From Prevotella sp. UBA6994 (GTDB lineage Bacteria > Bacteroidota > Bacteroidia > Bacteroidales > Bacteroidaceae), in assembly GCA_002449845.1 (NCBI GenBank), contig DJXW01000003.1:157202-194172 (forward strand): a DNA stretch of 36,971 nucleotides. Direction: 5' to 3'. Positions within the stretch are counted from its first letter, which is position 1. The number at the start of each line of letters is the position of its first letter. Below the pieces are notes generated by a model. It ran no database searches and was not told where the DNA came from. It saw only the letters and a list, made by a program, of their open reading frames with translations. The position numbers and the translations under genes are program-made. Positions 18,427-25,136 of the stretch are shown here, in pieces.

Positions 18427-19437
18427 TTAGTCGAGCTGAGCGAGCTTGTTGTCAGAACCGAGCACGTCGATGATCTTGTGCTTGTACATCTTCTCCATTT
18501 CGTCACGAGCAGGACCACAGAACTTACGTGGGTCGAACTCACCTGGCTTCTCAACGAGCGTCTTACGAACGGCTGCGGTGAAGGCAAGACGAGAGTCAGA
18601 GTCGATGTTAATCTTGCAAACGGCACTCTTGGAAGCCTTGCGAAGTTGCTCTTCTGGAATACCTACTGCATCTGGCAACTTGCCACCGTATTTGTTGATG
18701 ATGTCAACATACTCTTGTGGAACAGAAGAACTACCGTGGAGCACGATGGGGAATCCTGGCAATTTCACCATGATAGCGTCGAGCACATCGAATGCCAATG
18801 GAGGAGGAACGAGCTTACCAGTCTTCGGGTCACGTGTACACTGCTCTGGAGTGAACTTGTAAGCACCGTGAGAAGTACCGATAGAGATAGCCAATGAGTC
18901 AACACCCGTGCGGCTAACGAAGTCGATTACTTCCTCAGGTTTTGTATAGTGAGACTCAGCTGCAACCACCTCGTCTTCAACACCTGCCAACACACCTAAC
19001 TCACCCTCAACGGTAACGTCGAATTGATGTGCATATTCTACCACCTTCTTGGTCAAAGCAATGTTCTCCTCGTATGGAAGGGCAGAACCGTCGATCATCA
19101 CAGAAGAGAAGCCATAGTCGATACAGCTCTTGCAAGTCTCGAAGCTGTCACCATGGTCAAGGTGAAGAGAGATTTCAGGATGTTTGCAACCCAATTCCTT
19201 GGCATATTCCACAGCACCCTGAGCCATATAGCGCAGCAAGGTAGCGTTGGCATAGTTACGAGCACCCTTAGAAACCTGAAGAATCACAGGACTCTTGAGG
19301 TCAGAAGAAGCCTTGATAATAGCTTGCAACTGTTCCATGTTGTTAAAGTTGAAAGCGGGAATAGCATAACCGCCGTTGATGGCACGTGCGAACATCTCAC
19401 GAGTGTTCACCAAGCCTAATGATTTGTAATCTACCAT
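18427..19437 (-). CDS. fba: Class II fructose-bisphosphate aldolase
   Basis: This 336-aa cytosolic protein cleaves or forms fructose 1,6-bisphosphate in glycolysis and gluconeogenesis. The class II active site is clear: Asp94 and zinc ligand His95 in SLHLDHGDS, the glutamate in TVEGELGVLAG, the zinc-binding histidine in GTSHGAYKF and the one in IVLHGSSS. The length and the internal segment CTRDPKTGKLVPPPL match the longer bacterial subgroup. The gene is a single-gene unit, with its own promoter at 19488-19518 and terminator at 18356-18392. Confidence 0.96.
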   Translation of the reverse strand: MVDYKSLGLVNTREMFARAINGGYAIPAFNFNNMEQLQAIIKASSDLKSPVILQVSKGARNYANATLLRYMAQGAVEYAKELGCKHPEISLHLDHGDSFETCKSCIDYGFSSVMIDGSALPYEENIALTKKVVEYAHQFDVTVEGELGVLAGVEDEVVAAESHYTKPEEVIDFVSRTGVDSLAISIGTSHGAYKFTPEQCTRDPKTGKLVPPPLAFDVLDAIMVKLPGFPIVLHGSSSVPQEYVDIINKYGGKLPDAVGIPEEQLRKASKSAVCKINIDSDSRLAFTAAVRKTLVEKPGEFDPRKFCGPARDEMEKMYKHKIIDVLGSDNKLAQLD

Positions 19438-19487
19438 AATTATATGTTATTTTAAAATAATGAATATCAATATTATCTTGCAGATTG

Positions 19488-19518
19488 CAAAATTAACATT
19501 TTAATTTGGCAACACAAA
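19488..19518 (-). promoter_or_regulatory. Promoter of the aldolase gene
   Basis: On the minus strand, TTTG (19518-19515) is followed after 19 bp by TAATTTTG (19495-19488). The site is 50 bp before the aldolase ATG. Confidence 0.8.
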
Positions 19519-19670
19519 ACGATACAACATTTTTTAATGCAGAAACTCATGAAATATTGTTAATATATAAACCTTTCTCACACATCATCCTCCAATTTGT
19601 CAACTTCATTTGTCATTTTTCTATAGAATTATCGCAAGGATTTTATATAAATGAAATTGTTGACTAAAAA

Positions 19671-19702
19671 TTTGTATATATCGTATATATAATTTATCTT
19701 TG
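19671..19702 (+). promoter_or_regulatory. Toxin-antitoxin promoter with possible operator
   Basis: TTTG (19671-19674) is followed after 20 bp by TATCTTTG (19695-19702), an exact consensus match 16 bp before the antitoxin ATG. The spacer holds a near-palindromic tatatatcgtatatat (19675-19690). This is where a ribbon-helix-helix antitoxin could bind to repress its own operon; that role is inferred from position. Confidence 0.75.
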
Positions 19703-19718
19703 TGACAAAATACTAAGA

Positions 19719-19988
19719 ATGATGGAAACAACAGGAAGAAAAACACCAAAACCCGCCATGCGTCGCAAAGTCATAGATATCAAGCCCGCCACATTCTGTG
19801 GTCTGTCTGTCATTGCCGCCAGTCGAGGAACAAATCTAAAGCATTTCATTGAGAGCAGTCTTGACGAGATTGTTGAAGCATACGATGATGCTGCCGTTTA
19901 CAAGTATCTTCAACAGACGGATCCAGAAGGTATGGAGTTGCTAAGCGAGGAAGAACAAGCTGCCTTTGAAAAGAAATACGGTCTATGA
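19719..19988 (+). CDS. Antitoxin of a RelE/ParE-type module (ribbon-helix-helix-like)
   Basis: This 89-aa protein has a basic N-terminus, then a beta-strand (KVIDIKP) and two helices (TFCGLSVIAASRG, NLKHFIESSLDEIVEAY), the pattern of a ribbon-helix-helix DNA-binding fold. The acidic C-terminal part (residues 60-89) would wrap the toxin. ATG codons at 19719 and 19722 are both possible; the second removes one residue. Its stop overlaps the toxin start by 4 nt (ATGA), typical of such pairs, with the antitoxin first. The complex is expected to repress the promoter just upstream. Confidence 0.8.
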   Translation: MMETTGRKTPKPAMRRKVIDIKPATFCGLSVIAASRGTNLKHFIESSLDEIVEAYDDAAVYKYLQQTDPEGMELLSEEEQAAFEKKYGL

Positions 19989-20260
19989 AGGTAAAGATTT
20001 CCAAAAGTTTTTCCAAAGTTATTGCCAAACTATCAGGGAAAAAGCTTGAAAGTGTTCTCAATGTCATCAAGGAAGTGAAAGCTGCCCAAAACATTGAAGA
20101 TATAACCAATTGTTCTAAACTTGTCGGTTATCATGCCGTCTATCGCATCCGAATCGGAAGTTACAGGGCTTTCTTTACGTTCCACATTGAGATTGTCGAC
20201 GATGTAGTTAAGTTTCAGTATTTAGTGTCAAGAGGACAGGCTTACACGAAGAAAGTATAG
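19985..20260 (+). CDS. RelE/ParE-superfamily toxin
   Basis: This 91-aa basic protein shows the RelE/ParE fold signature: an N-terminal strand (VKISKSF), helices with alternating lysines (KVIAKLSGKKLESVLNVIKEV), then the beta core CSKLVGYHAVYRIRIGSYRAFF. The YRIRIGSYRAFF segment is the common RelE-type motif. Members either cleave mRNA at the ribosome or poison gyrase, and the sequence does not settle which. It ends 80 bp before a shared terminator. Confidence 0.85.
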   Translation: MKVKISKSFSKVIAKLSGKKLESVLNVIKEVKAAQNIEDITNCSKLVGYHAVYRIRIGSYRAFFTFHIEIVDDVVKFQYLVSRGQAYTKKV

Positions 20261-20340
20261 AAGGAGTTGAAAAGGCTCGATGATTGAATTGTCTCATTAG
20301 ACGATTATATCATAAAGATGAATAGAAATGTATGGAAATA

Positions 20341-20373
20341 AAAAAACGGCACTTTTGAAGGTGCCGTTTTTCT
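20341..20373. terminator. Bidirectional terminator between the toxin and aqpZ
   Basis: aaaacggcac (20343-20352) pairs with gtgccgtttt (20361-20370) around an 8-nt loop, with A residues to the left and T residues to the right. It can end both the toxin operon and the convergent aquaporin transcript. Confidence 0.9.
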
Positions 20374-20389
20374 ATGAGTCATGGAATGT

Positions 20390-21079
20390 TTATTCCTTCT
20401 CCGTATCAATCACTTTCCAGATACCAGCTGCAATAGCTGCACCAACGAATGGACCAACGATGAATATCCAAAGATTAGAAAGGGCCGTACCTCCTTGGAA
20501 GAAAGCTGGAGCCAATGAACGAGCGGGGTTCACAGATGTTCCTGTATAGCGGATGCAAGCCAAGTGGATAAGAATCAAGGAAAGACCGATTGCCAAGCCA
20601 GCAAAGTTGTTGGTAGCTCCATTTGTCTTTGCCGTAGCGCCCAGCACAACAAGTACGAACACGCAGGTAAAGATGATTTCAGCCAACAAGCCACCCATCA
20701 CGGAAACACCGTTTTGCAAATCGTTGGCACCCGTTCCCGACAAGTCTTCAACACCCGAAGTAAGCAGGAAGAGCAAGGCTGAACCAATGAATGCACCAAT
20801 GCACTGGAAGAGCATATACATACCACAATCCTTTGAACTCATTCTGCCACTGAGGAAAACACCTAATGTAATGGCTGGGTTGATATGGCAACCACTAATT
20901 CCGCCAATGGTATAAGCCATTGCCACTACTGCCAAGCCAAATGCCATAGCTGTACCGATAACGGTTCCCGCATTGGCTACGGTAGCACAATCAGAAGAAC
21001 AATTAAGGCTTACGGCAACACCGCAACCCATCAATACCAGCACCATCGTGCCGACCATTTCTGCTAAATACTTTTTCAT
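20390..21079 (-). CDS. aqpZ: Aquaporin Z
   Basis: This 229-aa inner-membrane protein has six hydrophobic segments and both NPA half-helix motifs, HINPAIT (Asn67) and SVNPARS (Asn184). The selectivity-filter residues Phe47, His172, Thr181 and Arg187 match the spacing of the Escherichia coli water channel. This favours water rather than glycerol transport. The gene stands alone; no clear -7 box was seen in the 40 bp upstream. Confidence 0.95.
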   Translation of the reverse strand: MKKYLAEMVGTMVLVLMGCGVAVSLNCSSDCATVANAGTVIGTAMAFGLAVVAMAYTIGGISGCHINPAITLGVFLSGRMSSKDCGMYMLFQCIGAFIGSALLFLLTSGVEDLSGTGANDLQNGVSVMGGLLAEIIFTCVFVLVVLGATAKTNGATNNFAGLAIGLSLILIHLACIRYTGTSVNPARSLAPAFFQGGTALSNLWIFIVGPFVGAAIAAGIWKVIDTEKE

Positions 21080-21122
21080 AACTTGTAAAACATTTAAAAT
21101 TGAACAATACTATTATTAGGGG

Positions 21123-21264
21123 GGAGAGGTGAGGGGTGAGAAGTGAGAGAATACCTAAGATTGCTTGTCTCAAAAAGCCAAGTCATATCTCTTGCTTCCT
21201 ACTTTCTTGCCTCTTGCTTCTTAATCATATCTCTCCTTTCTCACCTCTCACCTCTCACTTCTCT
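21123..21264. repeat. Inverted tandem-oligomer repeat (gaggtgag type) reaching into the GH43 3' end
   Basis: A purine-rich left arm with repeated gaggtgag/gagaagtgag (21124-21150) is matched about 85 nt later by the pyrimidine-rich tctcacctctcacctctcac (21239-21258 region). The right arm overlaps the end of the GH43 gene and supplies its stop codon and last two codons. The layout equals that of the ggagtta repeat at 6282-6391 and the gatgaagg repeat inside the GH43 gene. Confidence 0.7.
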
Positions 21265-22913
21265 GGAACATACTTGAAATACATGAAATCTGCCGCACTA
21301 TCAGAACGACTTCCTTCAACAAACATACCGATAATAACACCCGTAAAACCACCAGCCACCTCGGTACTCAACAAAGTGCAATCCATACTTCCCACTGGTT
21401 GGTAGGTATTACCATCGGTGGAATAAGCAAAGACATATTTTTCTCCGTCACTCTGTATGCGTAACTTGACTGATTCCATTTCCCCCGACAAGGGAGCCTG
21501 TCCCACTACATAATCTACCGACTTGAGTTTCATCCTCAACACCACGGAATTATTTTCTACGCAAAAGTTCAAATACCCGTCGTTTATCTGGTAAACAGAC
21601 AATCCTGCCCTCAATGGCATTTCCTTTCCGTTAACCTTTCTCACTTCCGTTTCTACCGTCATACGAGCATCTTCCTGGCGCACACCCTTGAATGTTGGTC
21701 TCTCATTTTCTGTCAACGTACCATGAGGGTGTAGTCGTAACACGCCATCATGCACCTCATAATTTGCCATCAAGGGATTCTGCAAGTATAACCAGCCAAA
21801 AGATGAAGGAGGGATGAGGTTTGAAGGATGAGGTGTTTCGCCTAATGGCGAGGATGAAGTACCAAGGGAGGAAGTACTATCTCCCTCCTTACTTGCATAT
21901 TGCGTATCTCGTAACACATCATCCTTCATCATTCCTACATCCTCCTTCAACTTACGTCCTCCATCAAAATTCCTACTTCCAACATTCATAATCGTGTCCA
22001 CGGGATTTCCGCCATTCACCACGGGCCAAGCACCTTTGTCCCACTTCACGGGAGCCAAGAAGGTTTCACGACCAAGATGATGGTAAGAACCGCCAAAGTT
22101 ACGGTAAGCCAAGAACACCATCCACCAGCGACCATCTACAGCCTGTACCAAGTCACCATGTCCCGTACCTTGAATCATATTAGATTGACCAGCCAGCGAA
22201 CAATGGGTAAGGATGGGATTGTCGGGATTAGCTTGGTAAGGACCATCAATCTTTTTGCTTCGGGCAATCGTCAACCGATGCGCCAACTCCGTTCCACCTT
22301 CAGAAATCAACAGATAATACCACCCATCCTTCTTATATATATGTGGACCTTCAGGGTATCTGCCTCCCGTTCCTTGCCAAAGTGCCTTGCTCTCTGTAAG
22401 TTGTTCTCCCGTAGAGGGATTGATTTCACAAAGCATGATGGTATTGTCAGGATTGCTTACCATGTAGCATTTGCCATTCTCGAAATACAATGACGGGTCA
22501 ATGCCTTGTTGCTTCAGCCATATAGGTTCGCTCCACGGTCCTCTCGGATTAGTTGCCGTTACCATGAAGTTGCCACCATTGCCCACATTGGTCGTTATCA
22601 TATAATATGTACCGTCATGGTATCGAATGGTTGGCGCATAGATACCCTGCCATGAGGAAGCACCTTTCAACTGCACCTGCGACTCTCTATCCAATACGTT
22701 GCCAATCTGCTGCCAGTGAATAAGGTCTTTGCTCTGAAAGATGGGAACACCTGGAAAATACTGGAAACTACTGTTTACCAGATAAAACGTGTCACCTACC
22801 CTACACACGCTTGGGTCTGGATGGAATCCTGATATAATAGGATTGCGATATACTTGTCCGAACAAGGGAACGCAAAGAAAAAAAATCAATATCGATAAGA
22901 GGTGCTTTTTCAT
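21255..22913 (-). CDS. GH43 family glycosidase (beta-xylosidase/arabinofuranosidase type)
   Basis: The 552-aa form starts at ATG 22913 (MKKHLLSILIFF); a longer open frame to 22976 would bury the signal peptide. The five-bladed propeller carries the GH43 triad: Asp33 in GFHPDPSV, an aspartate in GIDPSLYF and the acid glutamate in RYPEGPHIY. A C-terminal beta-sandwich (from GWLYLQNP) is the usual GH43 partner domain. Family activity is release of xylose or arabinose from plant glycans, and the exact specificity is open. Between NFDGGRKL and GWLYLQNP lies an extra low-complexity stretch of about 45 residues (TSSSPLGETPHPSNLIPPSS), encoded by DNA resembling intergenic repeats (21801-21950). The last codons fall in another repeat. 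Confidence 0.9.
   Translation of the reverse strand: MKKHLLSILIFFLCVPLFGQVYRNPIISGFHPDPSVCRVGDTFYLVNSSFQYFPGVPIFQSKDLIHWQQIGNVLDRESQVQLKGASSWQGIYAPTIRYHDGTYYMITTNVGNGGNFMVTATNPRGPWSEPIWLKQQGIDPSLYFENGKCYMVSNPDNTIMLCEINPSTGEQLTESKALWQGTGGRYPEGPHIYKKDGWYYLLISEGGTELAHRLTIARSKKIDGPYQANPDNPILTHCSLAGQSNMIQGTGHGDLVQAVDGRWWMVFLAYRNFGGSYHHLGRETFLAPVKWDKGAWPVVNGGNPVDTIMNVGSRNFDGGRKLKEDVGMMKDDVLRDTQYASKEGDSTSSLGTSSSPLGETPHPSNLIPPSSFGWLYLQNPLMANYEVHDGVLRLHPHGTLTENERPTFKGVRQEDARMTVETEVRKVNGKEMPLRAGLSVYQINDGYLNFCVENNSVVLRMKLKSVDYVVGQAPLSGEMESVKLRIQSDGEKYVFAYSTDGNTYQPVGSMDCTLLSTEVAGGFTGVIIGMFVEGSRSDSAADFMYFKYVPEK
21801..21950. repeat. In-frame tandem-oligomer inverted repeat inside the GH43 gene
   Basis: The plus strand shows purine-rich agatgaaggagggatgag and aaggatgagg units (21801-21833), a cgcctaatggcg hairpin (21839-21850), then pyrimidine-rich atccttcatcattcctacat and cctccttcaa (21920-21950). 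The arms are imperfect reverse complements. This design matches the intergenic repeats at 6282-6391 and 21123-21264, but here it is translated without a stop. Confidence 0.55.
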
Positions 22914-22934
22914 ATTGACGTACTTTTTATAATG

Positions 22935-22942
22935 CAAAAATA
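22935..22942 (-). promoter_or_regulatory. -7 element of the GH43 gene
   Basis: On the minus strand, TATTTTTG matches TAnnTTTG and lies 21 bp before ATG 22913. The expected -33 position holds only TTAACA, so support is partial. It lies inside the longer open frame, which argues against the upstream start at 22976. Confidence 0.55.
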
Positions 22943-23037
22943 CAAATAAAAAACATAACTTGTTAAAAATAATCAACTTTTTTTCTAATAACTTTGACTA
23001 TGCCGAAGTTACTGACACTCGGCAATAAAAAGAAAAA

Positions 23038-23309
23038 GGCAATGATATAGTTGTTGGCATAGTCAGTGCCGAAGGCACGATAGATGACAGGCAGGCGGTG
23101 AAGCCCGAAGGGCGTAACCCCTGCTAATAAGAGTTTATTATGTATAAAGAGTGCTGAAGGCACGACAGAACAGCTAAGCTCAATCAATTCTGTCACCCCC
23201 CTTTGGGGTTTGATTTGAAACGCTATCATTGAAGGGGTTTCGCTCCGCTTCACCCCTCCCTGTGTTCTTTTGTCCCTTCGGGACTTATGCCAACTGCTAT
23301 ATTATTGCC
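23038..23309. mobile_element. MITE-like element with terminal inverted repeats and target duplication
   Basis: The left end ggcaatgatatag...ttggcata-gtc (23038-23064) is the imperfect inverse of the right end gac-ttatgcca...ctatattattgcc (23282-23309). The 8-nt word aagaaaaa directly flanks both ends (23030-23037 and 23310-23317), as a target-site duplication would, although it is A-rich. Inside are several short hairpins with GAA or TTC loops: gtgcc-gaa-ggcac (23066-23078), gccc-gaa-gggc (23103-23113), gtgct-gaa-ggcac (23151-23163) and gtccc-ttc-gggac (23272-23284). There is no transposase; a 96-codon minus-strand frame crossing it lacks gene character. Confidence 0.6.
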
Positions 23310-23328
23310 AAGAAAAAAGTGATTTTCT

Positions 23329-23359
23329 TTTGTATTGCACTCGTTTTTTCGTAACTTTG
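23329..23359 (+). promoter_or_regulatory. Plus-strand promoter upstream of the structured region
   Basis: TTTG (23329-23332) is followed after 19 bp by TAACTTTG (23352-23359). It points toward the Fic gene nearly 300 bp away and would transcribe the hairpin-rich stretch 23385-23524 as a leader or separate RNA. Confidence 0.6.
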
Positions 23360-23384
23360 GAAGAATTTTCAGGATTTCTTTGTA

Positions 23385-23523
23385 TAAAGGCAGTTCGGGG
23401 AATTGAGAATAATCGGGGTTACGATTTGGAGACCGTTCTCAATTCTTCATTCTGCTATAAATTGCCTTTCAATGAGCACCCGACTCGGAGCCACCAGCCG
23501 TGTTTGTAGCTCGTTGTCGGGTG
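23385..23523 (-). ncRNA. Candidate structured RNA
   Basis: Three nested or adjacent pairings are seen: gcacccgac (23476-23484) with gtcgggtgc (23516-23524), containing an inner gagc/gctc pair; gaattgagaa (23400-23409) with ttctcaattc (23436-23445); and aaaggca near 23385-23391 with tgccttt near 23463-23469 enclosing the second. A full consensus promoter reads leftward from 23524-23555, so the minus strand is the preferred transcript, but a plus-strand promoter also covers it. No coding frame of note and no clear terminator are present. It could be a free RNA or a dispersed repeat. Transcription might start within the outer stem, which weakens that pairing. Confidence 0.35.
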
Positions 23524-23555
23524 CAAAGGTACGAAGAATTTATCAAAATACCAAA
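23524..23555 (-). promoter_or_regulatory. Minus-strand promoter with no gene after it
   Basis: Read on the minus strand, TTTG (23555-23552) is followed after exactly 20 bp by TACCTTTG (23531-23524). It is among the best consensus matches in the window, yet no minus-strand gene follows before the GH43 gene about 600 bp away. Confidence 0.7.
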
Positions 23556-23605
23556 TAAGGGAATAAATTATCACTAAGAATTGGAGGATTTTCGTCGATT
23601 TACAC

Positions 23606-23634
23606 TTTGGTTTTGGAAAAAATTACTATCTTTG
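23606..23634 (+). promoter_or_regulatory. Promoter of the Fic gene
   Basis: TATCTTTG (23627-23634) lies 20 bp before ATG 23655. A TTTG at 23606-23609 is 17 bp upstream of it, slightly shorter than the usual 19-21. The -7 box falls inside the longer TTG-started frame, supporting the ATG start. Confidence 0.55.
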
Positions 23635-23654
23635 CACTCAAATTTGAAGAAAAG

Positions 23655-25124
23655 ATGGAAAGAAATGCCCTACTGAACCACGAGATAGTGATGGCTTCGT
23701 CCGACAAGGCCACCTCCAAGTTCATCACGCAGATGAAGAAGGAAGGACGGCTGGTGAAGATAGCGCCCAAGATATACACCACCAACATGAACGACACGGC
23801 TGAGAACCTGATACGTCGCAATCTGTTCTTCATCCTGGGGGAACTCTATCCAGGAGCGGTGATGAGCCATAGAAGTGCCTTCGAGTGCCGTCCGACGAAC
23901 GACGGACATATATACCTTACTTATACGTACACGAAGAAAATCCACCTGCCAGGCATCAGCGTCCACCTGCTGGAAGGTCATGAGGCACTGCCGCAGGACT
24001 ACCCCTTTATGGGCGGACTGCGTATTTCATGCAGTGCGAGAGCCTATCTGGAAAACCTTCAGACGGGCTATACTCGCGACGGTGTGGCAAAATGCCTGAC
24101 GCAAGCGACGATAGAGGAAAAACTTGACAAGGTGCTACAGACCAATGGTGAGGCAGAGTTGAACAAGTTGCGTGATGCTGCCCGTGAGATTGCAAGTGAG
24201 TTGGATATGGCCGACGAGTTCCAGCGGCTGGATGCCATCATCGGGGCGTTGCTCACCACCAAACCGTCGAAGATTCTGACATCAACGGTGGCCGAGGCTC
24301 GTGCATTGGGCGAACCATTCGACAGTCAGCGACTAAACTTGTTCGGCACGCTGATGGCAGCGTTAAACGAGCGTGAGTTTGAGAACCTGCCAGACCCAAA
24401 CGAGACAGAGGAAGCCTATAACAACTTCGCTTTCTTCGAGAGCTATTTCTCCAACTACATCGAAGGAACGGAGTTTGAGGTGGACGATGCCCGCCAGATT
24501 ATTGAGACCCGTACGCCGATGCCAGCCCGCAATGCTGACAGTCATGACGTGCTGGGCACCTACTATATCGTGTCGAACCGTAAGGAGATGTCTGTCACGC
24601 CCACCTCTGCTGACCATCTGCTTGAAATTCTCCAACATCGTCACCGCATCATGATGTCGGCACGGCCAGAAGCCAGCCCTGGTCTGTTCAAGACTCAGAA
24701 CAATCGTGCTGGCGAGACTCACTTCGTGGATTACCAGCAAGTGCGTGGTACGCTCAAGAAGGGATTTGAGGTATATAGTGCCTTGCGTCATCCCTTTGCG
24801 CGTGCACTTTTTATGCTGTTCATGATTAGTGAGGTACATCCCTTTGCCGATGGCAACGGACGTATCTCGCGTATCATGATGAATGCCGAATTAACCGCTG
24901 TTGGTCAGTCAAAAGTCATCATCCCTACCGTGTTCCGCACTGACTACCTCAGCGCACTACGCCAACTGACCCGTAAGGATAATCCCGAAAAGCTAATCAA
25001 TGCCATTCTGCGTGTCAGAAAGTTCAGTTACAACCTATGCGGCAATGACTTCAATGCCATGCGCGACTATATGCAGCGTTGTAATGCTTTCCATGAGGAA
25101 GATGAGTATATCCTATTATTCTAA
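23655..25124 (+). CDS. Fic family protein with AbiEi-like N-terminal domain
   Basis: The 489-aa form starts at ATG 23655; a TTG 48 nt upstream is open but overlaps the promoter. The first 110 or so residues (ASSDKATSKFITQMKKEGRL, then KIYTTN and AVMSHRSAFE) resemble the winged-helix antitoxin domain of AbiEi-type systems. The Fic domain carries the full AMP-transferase motif HPFADGNGR (His395-Arg403). An inhibitory-helix motif SNYIEG (Ser266, Glu270, Gly271) before the catalytic motif fits the self-inhibited class in which inhibitor and enzyme share one chain. Fic enzymes usually transfer AMP to target proteins; the target is unknown. Base composition is visibly G+C-richer than that of its right-hand neighbours. 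It ends 12 bp before the TPR regulator gene. Confidence 0.9.
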   Translation: MERNALLNHEIVMASSDKATSKFITQMKKEGRLVKIAPKIYTTNMNDTAENLIRRNLFFILGELYPGAVMSHRSAFECRPTNDGHIYLTYTYTKKIHLPGISVHLLEGHEALPQDYPFMGGLRISCSARAYLENLQTGYTRDGVAKCLTQATIEEKLDKVLQTNGEAELNKLRDAAREIASELDMADEFQRLDAIIGALLTTKPSKILTSTVAEARALGEPFDSQRLNLFGTLMAALNEREFENLPDPNETEEAYNNFAFFESYFSNYIEGTEFEVDDARQIIETRTPMPARNADSHDVLGTYYIVSNRKEMSVTPTSADHLLEILQHRHRIMMSARPEASPGLFKTQNNRAGETHFVDYQQVRGTLKKGFEVYSALRHPFARALFMLFMISEVHPFADGNGRISRIMMNAELTAVGQSKVIIPTVFRTDYLSALRQLTRKDNPEKLINAILRVRKFSYNLCGNDFNAMRDYMQRCNAFHEEDEYILLF

Positions 25125-25136
25125 TTCGTACCCAAC

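Noticed and set aside
22963..23253. 96-codon minus-strand frame in the MITE-like element
   Set aside because: It follows the hairpin units and runs into the GH43 upstream region; no family or initiation context.
23270..23509. 79-codon plus-strand frame ending HPTRSHQPCL
   Set aside because: It crosses the element end and the structured stretch. The ending is imposed by the hairpin sequence, and I recall similar spurious annotations in related genomes.
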